DNA of 64,000 nt, taken from the NCBI GenBank assembly GCA_902617825.1, contig CACMYE010000002.1, positions 1-64,000 on the forward strand. The letters are read 5' to 3'. The DNA comes from an uncultured Pelagibacteraceae bacterium (GTDB lineage: Bacteria > Pseudomonadota > Alphaproteobacteria > Pelagibacterales > Pelagibacteraceae). Below are positions 49,981-58,730 of the stretch, in pieces. Position numbers and translations under genes: made by a program. Position 1 is the stretch's first letter, and each line of letters starts with the position of its first letter. Under the pieces are notes generated by a model. It had not been told where the DNA came from, did no database searches, and worked only from the letters and a program-made list of their open reading frames with translations.

Positions 49981-50524
49981 AGCTTCTCTCTACGTGTTTG
50001 TAAAAATAATTTATATTTGGAATTTCTAAATTTTCAATTTTAGCAAGATCATCGTATTTTCTTAATCTAACTGCATCTTGCATAAAAGGTTGTTTAATAA
50101 ATTCGTTTGCTTCCTCTTTAGAAAAACTTCCTCCTTGGACATCTAAACTTCGTTTTGAAGCAATAGATAAAGATTCATAATAATCTTTTTCACAATAAAC
50201 CAAATATCTTTTAGCCGGAACATGTCCTTTAATTAATCTTGTAACATCATCAGGGAAAAATTTAGATAGAAAAAGAGATCCAGAGTTTTCATGTTTTTTA
50301 TCTATTTCTTTTTTTATAGCCTCTTTATCACTGATGATTAAGTGACCAATATCATGAAATAAAGCAGCAGTAATGAAAAAATCACTCTCATTATTTTTTT
50401 TTGCCAATAATCCACATTGAATTGCATGTTCAAGTTGTGAAACTTTTTCATTTCCATATTGTTTATCAGAACCAATATTTTCTAAAATTTTAAATAATTT
50501 ATTAATGCTAGATATTGTATGCAT
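49973..50524 (-). CDS. HD-domain phosphonate-associated protein (PhnZ-like oxygenase family)
   Basis: QLEHAIQCG, ALFHDIGHL, HENSGSLFL, GHVPAKRYLVYCEKDYYESLSIASKRSLDVQGG and terminal VRLRKYDDLAK resemble PhnZ/Phn-HD proteins. Confidence 0.85.
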   Translation of the reverse strand: MHTISSINKLFKILENIGSDKQYGNEKVSQLEHAIQCGLLAKKNNESDFFITAALFHDIGHLIISDKEAIKKEIDKKHENSGSLFLSKFFPDDVTRLIKGHVPAKRYLVYCEKDYYESLSIASKRSLDVQGGSFSKEEANEFIKQPFMQDAVRLRKYDDLAKIENLEIPNINYFYKHVERSFK

Positions 50525-50545
50525 AATCCTTTATTAAATTACTAA

Positions 50546-50563
50546 TGTTTCAGTTTTGTTACA
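50546..50563 (-). promoter_or_regulatory. Putative Pho box upstream of PhnZ-like gene
   Basis: Minus strand TGTAACA-aaac-TGAAACA, 11-bp period, 22 nt before the start codon. Confidence 0.5.
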
Positions 50564-50622
50564 ATTTTGATTTAAGGATCAATAACTCTAGCAAAAATTA
50601 TTTATATTTATAAAAGTTAATA

Positions 50623-51078
50623 ATGAAAAAACTTTTATTTGTTTGTACTGGAAATTCCCATAGAAGCATATTAGCTGAAAGTGTCGTTAATAAATATCAC
50701 AAGGATAAATTCACTGGTTATAGTGCAGGAAGTAAACCATCTGGAATAATTAATAAATATGTCATCAAGTATCTTAATGAAAATAACTTTGAAACAAAAA
50801 ATCTATCATCAAAAAACTTCAATAAATTTTTAGATGAAAAAACAAAATTTTACCAGGTATTTACTGTATGTAACAACGCTAGTAATGAAGTTTGTCCGGT
50901 GTGGCCATCTCCAGAAAAAATAGTGCATTGGGATATTGAAGATCCTGTTCATATTATTAATGAATTAGAAAATAGTGATAAACCAAATAAAGAAGAATTG
51001 ATTTCAACAGAAATACATAAAACTTATTCTAACCTAGAAACTAAAATTAATGAATGGATTAAAAATTATGAAAGATAG
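50623..51078 (+). CDS. arsC: Arsenate reductase / low-molecular-weight protein tyrosine phosphatase family
   Basis: LFVCTGNSHRSILAE P-loop, VFTVCNNASNEVCPVWPSPEKIVHWDIEDP. Confidence 0.88.
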   Translation: MKKLLFVCTGNSHRSILAESVVNKYHKDKFTGYSAGSKPSGIINKYVIKYLNENNFETKNLSSKNFNKFLDEKTKFYQVFTVCNNASNEVCPVWPSPEKIVHWDIEDPVHIINELENSDKPNKEELISTEIHKTYSNLETKINEWIKNYER

Positions 51079-51727
51079 CAAAAAAAAAATAATCTATAGT
51101 GAATTCTTAGGTAGTTGCTTCCTAGTGATGATAGTTGTTGGTTCTGGTATAATGGCTCAAAATCTTACAGACGATTTTGCAGTTATGTTATTAGCAAATA
51201 CAATTGCAACAGGTGCAGGTTTATTTGTTCTTATAACAGTGTTTTCTGATATATCAGGAGCTCATTTTAATCCATTTGTAAGTTTAAGTATGGTTCTTAC
51301 AGGAAAATTAAAATTTAAATTAATTCATATTTATATTTTTTCACAAATATCAGGTTGCCTTGTAGGTGTGGGATTAGCAAATTTTTTTTTTGAATTACCT
51401 ATATATGAATTATCATCAAAAACTAGAGATGGTATTTATATATTTGTTGCAGAAATAGTAGCTACATTTGGATTAATTTTAGTAATTTTTGGATCAATGA
51501 AAAGTGGAAAAGTTGTAACCGCTGCGTGTGTTGGATTCTACATAACCGCAGGATACTGGTTTACTTCATCAACATCATTTGCAAATCCTGCCGTTGCTAT
51601 AGCTAGAACCTTTACAGACACATTTACTGGTATCAATTATTTAAATACACCTTTATTTATTATTGCAGAGTTACTAGGTGCAATGTTAGCAATATTTGTG
51701 GTTAAAAAAATGCTTTTCAATAGGTGA
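51050..51727 (+). CDS. MIP/aquaporin family channel
   Basis: SGAHFNPFVSLSMVLTG and SFANPAVAIARTFTDTFTGI (two NPx boxes); overlaps arsC. Confidence 0.92.
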   Translation: MNGLKIMKDSKKKIIYSEFLGSCFLVMIVVGSGIMAQNLTDDFAVMLLANTIATGAGLFVLITVFSDISGAHFNPFVSLSMVLTGKLKFKLIHIYIFSQISGCLVGVGLANFFFELPIYELSSKTRDGIYIFVAEIVATFGLILVIFGSMKSGKVVTAACVGFYITAGYWFTSSTSFANPAVAIARTFTDTFTGINYLNTPLFIIAELLGAMLAIFVVKKMLFNR

Positions 51728-51729
51728 TT

Positions 51730-52524
51730 TTACGTAATTCTTTTCTCAATTAATTTAATTACTTTAGGTAAATCTTTAATTGTATCTATTACATAGTCAG
51801 CACCAACTTTTTTAAATTTATTCTTGATCATTTTTCTAAATTTAGATTTATCTTTGTAAGATAGTTTATTAAATTCGTTCTCTGTTTTACCAAATTCATT
51901 ACCTGAAAATATGACACCTACTGCCCACATCCCAGCATTTACTCCTTCTAATAGTCCAGGAATAGTATCGTCTACTTTTATACAACTTGATCCCTTTGTT
52001 ATATTTAGGTCAGAAAAAATTTTGTATATTATCTCTGCTGTTGGTCTTCCAATTTTTGCATATGAAGAACCATATGAAATGTCTGGTGTAAATTTTTGTT
52101 TTTTTAATTCCGACAATATAATTTTTAAAATATCATCAGAGTATCCAGTATTTGTAGCTATTTTAATTTTTTTATTTTTTATAAATTCAATAGTTTTTTT
52201 ACTCCCTGTAATTAATTTAGAGTGTTTTTTAATAATTTTTTTAAGCTCAGGATTAAAAAGTTTAAATAATTTATCTATATCATTCTTACTAGGTTTTTTT
52301 TTATACTTTTTTTTCCAAAGTAGATTTATTTTCTTTGAATAGATTAATTGACTTATATGTGCTCTTTTTTCAATGCCCATAGGACCAATAGCTTCTTTTC
52401 TAGTTATTGGTATTCCATTATCATTAAAGATATGAATAAGAACTTTAGATGGTGCTTGACTTCCAAAATCTATTAGAGTGCCAGCTAGATCAAAAACAAT
52501 TGCCTCTATTTTTGTATTTTTCAT
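51730..52524 (-). CDS. phnX: Phosphonoacetaldehyde hydrolase (HAD family)
   Basis: AIVFDLAGTLIDFGSQAPSKVLIHIF, AIGPMGIEKRAHI, CIKVDDTIPGLLEGVNAGMWAVGVIFSGNE. Confidence 0.92.
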   Translation of the reverse strand: MKNTKIEAIVFDLAGTLIDFGSQAPSKVLIHIFNDNGIPITRKEAIGPMGIEKRAHISQLIYSKKINLLWKKKYKKKPSKNDIDKLFKLFNPELKKIIKKHSKLITGSKKTIEFIKNKKIKIATNTGYSDDILKIILSELKKQKFTPDISYGSSYAKIGRPTAEIIYKIFSDLNITKGSSCIKVDDTIPGLLEGVNAGMWAVGVIFSGNEFGKTENEFNKLSYKDKSKFRKMIKNKFKKVGADYVIDTIKDLPKVIKLIEKRIT

Positions 52525-52628
52525 TTAATTTTCGAATCAAATTAGTTAAATTTGGAGAACAAGTATTGCTTATACCTTTTATTTGTTAGAAATTCTTAAT
52601 TTTATTGTCTTTATAGAATTTTTCTTAT

Positions 52629-52668
52629 TGTTTCATTAATGTTACAAAAATATTACAAATTTATTACA
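52629..52668 (-). promoter_or_regulatory. Putative Pho-box array (four 11-bp units) in phnX/TPR divergent region
   Basis: Minus strand TGTAATA-aatt-TGTAATA-tttt-TGTAACA-ttaa-TGAAACA, exact 11-bp register. Confidence 0.55.
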
Positions 52669-52669
52669 C

Positions 52670-53221
52670 ATGAAAAAATACTATTACTTTTTTTTTATAA
52701 TTATATTCTCAACTTTAAGTTTAAACGCTGAGACTACAAATACAAAATTAAATAAACTTTTTATTCAGTTGAAGGAATGTAATTCGCAAAAACAATCTAA
52801 AATACTTGAAAATAAGATATGGAGATTATGGGAGACACATCCAACTAACTTCCAATTAACAATAGACTTAAAAGAAGGATCTAGGCTCGTCCAAAATAGA
52901 AATTATTTAAAAGCTTACAATATTTTTAGTAAAATTATTGATAAAGACCCTAATTGGGCAGAGGCTTGGAATAGACGAGCAACCACTTTGTATTTGATGG
53001 GCAAACATAAAAATGCATTAAAGGATATTGATATAGTATTAAAACTTGAAAAAAGACATTTTGGTGCTTTAATCGGGAAAGGACAAGTATATATGGAAAT
53101 GAAAGAGTACGAAAAAGCATATAATAGCTTTCTTGAATCTTCATATATTAATCCAATGAACAGCAATACCATGGAACTAATACCAAGAATTTCGAAATTA
53201 ATTTCAGAAAAAATAATTTAA
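52670..53221 (+). CDS. TPR-repeat secreted protein
   Basis: Signal peptide; WAEAWNRRATTLYLMGKHKNALKDIDIVLKLEKRHFGALIGKGQVYMEMKEYEKAYNSF. Confidence 0.85.
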   Translation: MKKYYYFFFIIIFSTLSLNAETTNTKLNKLFIQLKECNSQKQSKILENKIWRLWETHPTNFQLTIDLKEGSRLVQNRNYLKAYNIFSKIIDKDPNWAEAWNRRATTLYLMGKHKNALKDIDIVLKLEKRHFGALIGKGQVYMEMKEYEKAYNSFLESSYINPMNSNTMELIPRISKLISEKII

Positions 53222-53280
53222 TTTATTTCAGGATTAAAAAAAACTTTAATATTAGTCAAATAAAAATATGTTATAGATGC

Positions 53281-53772
53281 ATGAAAAATATTAATTTAAC
53301 AAACAATATAAAACTAATTAATAAACCATATAAAAAAAAAGGTTATTATCATTTTTTAAAAACAGCTAATTTATCCTTGATAGTATGTGAAATTAAAAAA
53401 GATAAATTTGTTGTAGTAAGTCAGAAAAGAGTCCCAGTTAGTAAAGTCACCTATGAATTTCCATCTGGTATAATTGATAAAGGAGAAAATCCTTTAAGTG
53501 CAGCTTGTAGAGAATTTTATGAGGAGACAGGATATAAAATATCAGGTACACCAAAAAAAATATTCACAATAAATTGTGAGCCAGGAAGACTAACAACTAA
53601 AATCTACTGTTATTATTCAAATAATATAGTTAAAAAAAAGGAGTCTGAGAAAGGTATTAAGATACATTTACTATCTAAAGATAAAATAAATAAGTTAATT
53701 CTTAAAGATAAATTTTGTAATGCCTCTCATATAGCATCATTTCTTAAAGTTATAGAGGTGCCTACTAAGTAA
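53281..53772 (+). CDS. NUDIX hydrolase
   Basis: GIIDKGENPLSAACREFYEETGYKISG Nudix box. Confidence 0.9.
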   Translation: MKNINLTNNIKLINKPYKKKGYYHFLKTANLSLIVCEIKKDKFVVVSQKRVPVSKVTYEFPSGIIDKGENPLSAACREFYEETGYKISGTPKKIFTINCEPGRLTTKIYCYYSNNIVKKKESEKGIKIHLLSKDKINKLILKDKFCNASHIASFLKVIEVPTK

Positions 53773-53876
53773 GCACCCCCTTATAAGAGAAGAATAACTT
53801 AAAACTTCTATATTTTAGTAAAAAATTGTTTCAATTATATTATTAAAATATTAAGTTTATTTTAAAAAAATTTAAA

Positions 53877-55385
53877 TTAATTTGAATAAATTACTCTAGG
53901 TTCTAAAAATAATTCTCTTGCTAGGGCTTTAAACTTTTTTGTAACTTGTTTGGAAATTATTTCTTGATGATGAGATGGTATTTTCAAAAAAACAGAGTTG
54001 CCTCTTTTATATAATTTAAATTCCTCTAAAAAAATTGTTGATATTGATGTTAATGCGTGTGCAAATCTTAAAGCTGAACCTACTTGTTTACTTGAAAAGA
54101 TTTCGTTATTGTTCAAAAAAGTTAAATATTCAATCTTAGGATTATATTTGATGCTGCAATATCTCCAGTAACATGACAGTGCTATTTGAATTCTTTCTTT
54201 ATGTGTTAGTTTAAGCAAAGGTGTATTAAGAGTTTCTTGAAAAACTAATTCTGCCTTTTGAAAAGCGCCAAGTCCCCAGTCCATATGGCTTAAAACACAT
54301 GCTAGGTTTAATAATTTTTTATTATAGTGCTCATTACCCTCAAAAACAGGCTTAATAAAATCATAATATTTTTTAAATGTTAATCCTAAATCACCTCTTT
54401 TTTTTGCAATATGGTCTAGTGACTTGCTAAACATTGCTGAATTTTCAAAATCTTTAAAATGTTCTTTTACTAAAGCTCCTTCCCTCAAACCGCTTATAGA
54501 ACATACGATTTTTTTAGGATTAGTTAAATTTATTATCTCGTTTAAAATTATCGAACTATACGGCAAATATTGAGTTCTAGATTTGGAAATATATTCTACA
54601 GTTTTTAATTTTGACTTACTAAAAGATGAGATTTTATCTAAAAATTTTGTTAATCTATCATTATCAATCGAATATTGATGAATAATATGAACGGGGTATT
54701 CATTCTGAAATAAATGAAGTTTAAATAAAGCTCTCCACGTGCCTCCAACTAAATATAAATTTTTAAATTTTTTCTTGGATAACCATTTTTCATCAGCAAA
54801 TAAATTTTTAGTGTACTTTGATAAATTTCTTTTTTTAACTATTGGATTATTAATTAATCTTAAAACACCAAGGGGTAAGGAAGTTTTATTAGTGATTACA
54901 TTATTTTCAACTCTAGCCAATTCTAAACTACCTCCACCTAAATCAGCAACAAGACCATCAACATTTTCAAAACCTATTTTTACACCTTCAGCTGAACATT
55001 CCGCTTCTTGATCACCACTAAGAATTTCTATTTTTTTTTGAAATAATTTTTCAACCTCTTCAGTAAAAGGTCTGGCATCCGAAGCTTCTCTGAGAACTGC
55101 AGTTGCTATGATTTTTAAATTTGTAATTTGTGATACATTTAAAATTTCTGAAAATCTCTTAAGTACTTTAAGAGCATATATTTTTCCAGAATGGTGCAAC
55201 TTTCTAGATTTATCTAAATTTTTACCAAGTTCACATACAGCTTTTTCGTTAAAAAAAGGAACTCTAGACGAGGTAAAATCATCATAAATTAGCATTCTAA
55301 TTGAATTTGAACCTATATCAATTATAGCAAGTTTCGCTTGCTTTAACTTTAAATTTGGATTTGTTTTAAGAACTTTGAGTGTCAT
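53877..55385 (-). CDS. ppx: Ppx/GppA family exopolyphosphatase
   Basis: LAIIDIGSNSIRMLIYDD, ATAVLREASDARPF, VADLGGGSLEL, LPLGVLRL. Confidence 0.93.
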   Translation of the reverse strand: MTLKVLKTNPNLKLKQAKLAIIDIGSNSIRMLIYDDFTSSRVPFFNEKAVCELGKNLDKSRKLHHSGKIYALKVLKRFSEILNVSQITNLKIIATAVLREASDARPFTEEVEKLFQKKIEILSGDQEAECSAEGVKIGFENVDGLVADLGGGSLELARVENNVITNKTSLPLGVLRLINNPIVKKRNLSKYTKNLFADEKWLSKKKFKNLYLVGGTWRALFKLHLFQNEYPVHIIHQYSIDNDRLTKFLDKISSFSKSKLKTVEYISKSRTQYLPYSSIILNEIINLTNPKKIVCSISGLREGALVKEHFKDFENSAMFSKSLDHIAKKRGDLGLTFKKYYDFIKPVFEGNEHYNKKLLNLACVLSHMDWGLGAFQKAELVFQETLNTPLLKLTHKERIQIALSCYWRYCSIKYNPKIEYLTFLNNNEIFSSKQVGSALRFAHALTSISTIFLEEFKLYKRGNSVFLKIPSHHQEIISKQVTKKFKALARELFLEPRVIYSN

Positions 55386-57525
55386 TTTTAATTAATCTCA
55401 AATTAAGTTTTTTTGGACGAATTTTTAATTTTGCTTTACCTCTACCTGACAAACTTGGATTATTCATAAAATATTCATGGGCTGAAAAAGAATCATCCTT
55501 ACTATATTTAATTTTTTTATAATTTCCAGTTGGATCTAATTGCCAACTTTGCTTGTTGTCTAAATAATTTGCTAACATTATTTGATCTAATATTTGTTCA
55601 TGAACTGTTGGATTTTCAATTGGTACTAGAAGTTCAACTCTTCTATTCAAATTTCTAGGCATTAAATCAGCTGAAGAAATAAAAACTTTTGCATTTCTGT
55701 TAGGCATCTCTTTTCCATTTGCAAAACAATATATTCTTGAGTGTTCAAGAAATCTTCCTATCATACTTTTGACCACTATATTTTCAGATTTATCTTTTAC
55801 ACCCGGTCTCAAACAGCAGACTCCTCTTACAAAAAGATAAATTTTAACACCTGCGTTTGAAGCCTCATAAAATTTATCAATGATGATTGGATCAACCAGA
55901 GAGTTCATTTTTGCCCATATTTCAGCTTTTTTTCCTTTTTTAGCGTTTGAAATTTCTATATCTATACATTTGTTAAGAGTAATTCTTAGATTAATTGGTG
56001 AAATTGATATTTTATTTAAATTTCTAGGTTTTGAATAACCTGTAACGTAATTAAAAAATTTTTCTACATCACCAGCAATTTTTTTATTGGAGCTAAATAA
56101 AGATAAGTCTGTGTAAATTTTTGCATTTACAGGGTGATAATTTCCAGTACCTAAATGAACATAGGTTTGTATTTTACCTAGTTCTCGTCTAAGCACTAAA
56201 GAAGACTTAGCGTGTGTCTTATACTTTGCAAAACCGTAAACAATTTGAACCCCAGCTTTTTCTAAACTTCTAGCTAATTGAATATTGGCCTCTTCATCAA
56301 ATCTCGCTTTAATTTCAATAAGAGCTGTGACCGTTTTTCCATTTTCTGCAGCTGAGATAAGCGCTTTAACTATGGGTGAGTCTAAAGTTGTTCTATAAAG
56401 GGTTTGTTTTATTGCAATAACTTTTTTATCATAAGCGGCTTGATTTAAAAATTCAATTACAGCATCAAATGTTTCAAATGGGTGATGAACAACTAAATCT
56501 TTTTGTTTTATAGTATCAAAAAAATTGTTATTAAATTCTTTTAATCTTTCTACTTCTCGAGGATTAAAATTTTTAAATCTGAGTTTAGAGTTTTTTAACT
56601 TACATATTTGATCTATATCTTCAATACCTACAAGTCCTTCTGTTTCGTATATATAATCTGGGTTTACTTCTAGTTTATTAGTAATAAATTTTATTAAATC
56701 TTTATTGCTGTTTTTGATTACTTCTAAACGAACTATATCTCCAATTCTTCTTCTCTTGAGGGCTAATTCAAATGATCTTACCAGATCTTCAGCTTCCTCT
56801 TGTATTTCGACATCACTATCTCTAATAACCCTAAATATCATTTTACTCTCTAGATTGTGATCTGGAAATATTTCAGAGGAAAAAAAACTAATTATATCAT
56901 CAAGAATAACATATTTTTTGTAATTTTTTCCTCCATCTATTTCTATAAATCTTGATAAAGCTTTGGGAATTACGATGATTGAATTTAATAATCTTTTTTT
57001 ATTTTTTTTTTTAAGTTTCATAACCACTGCTCTGCCTTGATTTACTATGAACGGAAATGGATGTGCAGGATCAATAGCTGAAGGTGTCAGTAAAGGAAAT
57101 ATTTCCTCATAAAAAATATTTTTTAGTTTGATTTTTTCGTTTTTACTAAGATCTTGTGGTTTCACTAAAGTAATATAATTTTTCTTTAGTTGTGAAATTA
57201 GATTTTTGTAAATTAAGTTCTGTTTAACAAGAAGATTTTTAGTTTCTTGAACAACTTCACTCATTTGTTCTTCTGGATTTAATCCATCCGAACTTAACGA
57301 CTCTACATCTTGTTTTATCTGGCTATATAAACCTGCAACACGAACCATAAAAAACTCATCTAAATTAGATCCAGCTATGGACAGAAATTTTACTCTTTCA
57401 TATAGTGGATTATCTATATTTTGAGCTTCAAGTAACACCCTATCATTAAATTTAAGCCAAGATAATTCTCTGTTGATATATTTAGATTTTAACTCTTGTT
57501 TCTGTTGTTTTTTTAATGGAGTCAT
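55366..57525 (-). CDS. ppk: Polyphosphate kinase 1
   Basis: YINRELSWLKFNDRVLLEA, HHPFETFDAVIEFLNQAA, KQTLYRT, YVHLGTGNYHP; start chosen at MTPLKKQQ (ORF opens at 57558). Confidence 0.96.
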   Translation of the reverse strand: MTPLKKQQKQELKSKYINRELSWLKFNDRVLLEAQNIDNPLYERVKFLSIAGSNLDEFFMVRVAGLYSQIKQDVESLSSDGLNPEEQMSEVVQETKNLLVKQNLIYKNLISQLKKNYITLVKPQDLSKNEKIKLKNIFYEEIFPLLTPSAIDPAHPFPFIVNQGRAVVMKLKKKNKKRLLNSIIVIPKALSRFIEIDGGKNYKKYVILDDIISFFSSEIFPDHNLESKMIFRVIRDSDVEIQEEAEDLVRSFELALKRRRIGDIVRLEVIKNSNKDLIKFITNKLEVNPDYIYETEGLVGIEDIDQICKLKNSKLRFKNFNPREVERLKEFNNNFFDTIKQKDLVVHHPFETFDAVIEFLNQAAYDKKVIAIKQTLYRTTLDSPIVKALISAAENGKTVTALIEIKARFDEEANIQLARSLEKAGVQIVYGFAKYKTHAKSSLVLRRELGKIQTYVHLGTGNYHPVNAKIYTDLSLFSSNKKIAGDVEKFFNYVTGYSKPRNLNKISISPINLRITLNKCIDIEISNAKKGKKAEIWAKMNSLVDPIIIDKFYEASNAGVKIYLFVRGVCCLRPGVKDKSENIVVKSMIGRFLEHSRIYCFANGKEMPNRNAKVFISSADLMPRNLNRRVELLVPIENPTVHEQILDQIMLANYLDNKQSWQLDPTGNYKKIKYSKDDSFSAHEYFMNNPSLSGRGKAKLKIRPKKLNLRLIKNDTQSS

Positions 57526-57538
57526 ATAATTACAAATA

Positions 57539-58063
57539 ATGTTACATTTATATGTCATGCGTCACTCAAAATCCAGTTGGAGTGATCCCAGTCTAGACGA
57601 TTTTGATAGACCGTTAAGTAAAAGAGGTAAGAACAATGCTAAATTAATTTGTGAATTTTTTATTAAAAAAAATTATAAGTTTGATTATGTATTAGTTTCT
57701 AGTGCAAATAGAACAAAAAAAACTTTAAATATACTTTTAAAAAAAATCACTACACCAAAAAAAATTTTTTCATCTAAGAAACTTTATTTAGCAAATGAAG
57801 ATAGAATTATTGAGTTAATTAAAACAATTCCAAAAAAATATAAATCTATTTTGTTAATTAACCATGAACCTACAGTAAGAAATTTAGTAAAAGCATTAAC
57901 AAAGAACCAAAATAATAATCATTTTAAATTACTAAATTATAAATTTCCAACCTCTGCCTATGCCAAAATTAATTTTGATTTAATTGAATGGAAAGAAATA
58001 AAAAATAATGGATTAATTAAAGAGTTTATCAGACCAAAAGATCTTCAGGACTCTAAAGAATAA
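57539..58063 (+). CDS. SixA-like phosphohistidine phosphatase (histidine phosphatase superfamily)
   Basis: YVMRHSKSSWSDPSLDDFDRPLSKRGKNNA, LLINHEPTVRNLV. Confidence 0.88.
   Translation: MLHLYVMRHSKSSWSDPSLDDFDRPLSKRGKNNAKLICEFFIKKNYKFDYVLVSSANRTKKTLNILLKKITTPKKIFSSKKLYLANEDRIIELIKTIPKKYKSILLINHEPTVRNLVKALTKNQNNNHFKLLNYKFPTSAYAKINFDLIEWKEIKNNGLIKEFIRPKDLQDSKE
57540..57557 (-). promoter_or_regulatory. Putative Pho box upstream of ppk
   Basis: Minus strand TGACATA-taaa-TGTAACA, 11-bp period, 15 nt before ppk ATG. Confidence 0.4.
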
Positions 58064-58728
58064 CCTGCCGATCTAACAGTTCTTATTAATGGTTTAGTTT
58101 TTTCTATATTTATAGCTTGTCTCAATCTTCTTATATGAACATCAACCGTTCGAGACTCTACATAGATATTTTCACCCCAAACATTATTTAAAAGTTGTTC
58201 TCGTGAATAAACTCTTTTAGGGTTTTTAATAAAAAAATCTAATAATTTAAATTCAGTTGGTCCTAAGGATATTTCTTTATTATTTCTGTAGACACGTTTT
58301 GTTACTCTATCTATTTTTAAATCAGTAAATTCCACAATGTCCACTGAAGATTGAGGTTTAGACCTTCTTAGGAGAGATTTTATTCTAGCATTAAGTTCTT
58401 TTTGACTAAACGGTTTTGTTACATAATCGTCTGCACCTGTGTCAAATGCTTTAATTTTATCTGCTTCCTCGCCTTTAGCAGTTAGCATTATTATTGGTAT
58501 ATCACTAAATTTTTTATCCTTCTTTAAATTTTTACAAAGATCCACTCCAGAAAGATCTGGCAGCATCCAATCCAAAAGTATTAAATCAGGTTGCTTATCT
58601 TTAATTAATTTAAGTGCTTCCTCTCCATTTTCAGAAAAACTTACCTTATGGCCCTCTTTTTCTAAATTGTATTTTAATAAAGTTACTATTGGTGTTTCAT
58701 CTTCAGCAATAAAAACATGTGCTGACAT
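58045..58728 (-). CDS. phoB: Phosphate regulon response regulator PhoB
   Basis: Receiver (DLILLDWMLPDLSGVDLC, TAKGEEADKIKAFDTGADDYVTKPFS) plus OmpR-type wHTH; downstream of pstB-phoU. Confidence 0.95.
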   Translation of the reverse strand: MSAHVFIAEDETPIVTLLKYNLEKEGHKVSFSENGEEALKLIKDKQPDLILLDWMLPDLSGVDLCKNLKKDKKFSDIPIIMLTAKGEEADKIKAFDTGADDYVTKPFSQKELNARIKSLLRRSKPQSSVDIVEFTDLKIDRVTKRVYRNNKEISLGPTEFKLLDFFIKNPKRVYSREQLLNNVWGENIYVESRTVDVHIRRLRQAINIEKTKPLIRTVRSAGYSLES

Positions 58729-58730
58729 TA

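Noticed and set aside
53751-53800. Possible GGTGC/GCACC hairpin after the NUDIX gene
   Set aside because: Only a 5-bp stem with no clear T-tract; too weak to call a terminator.
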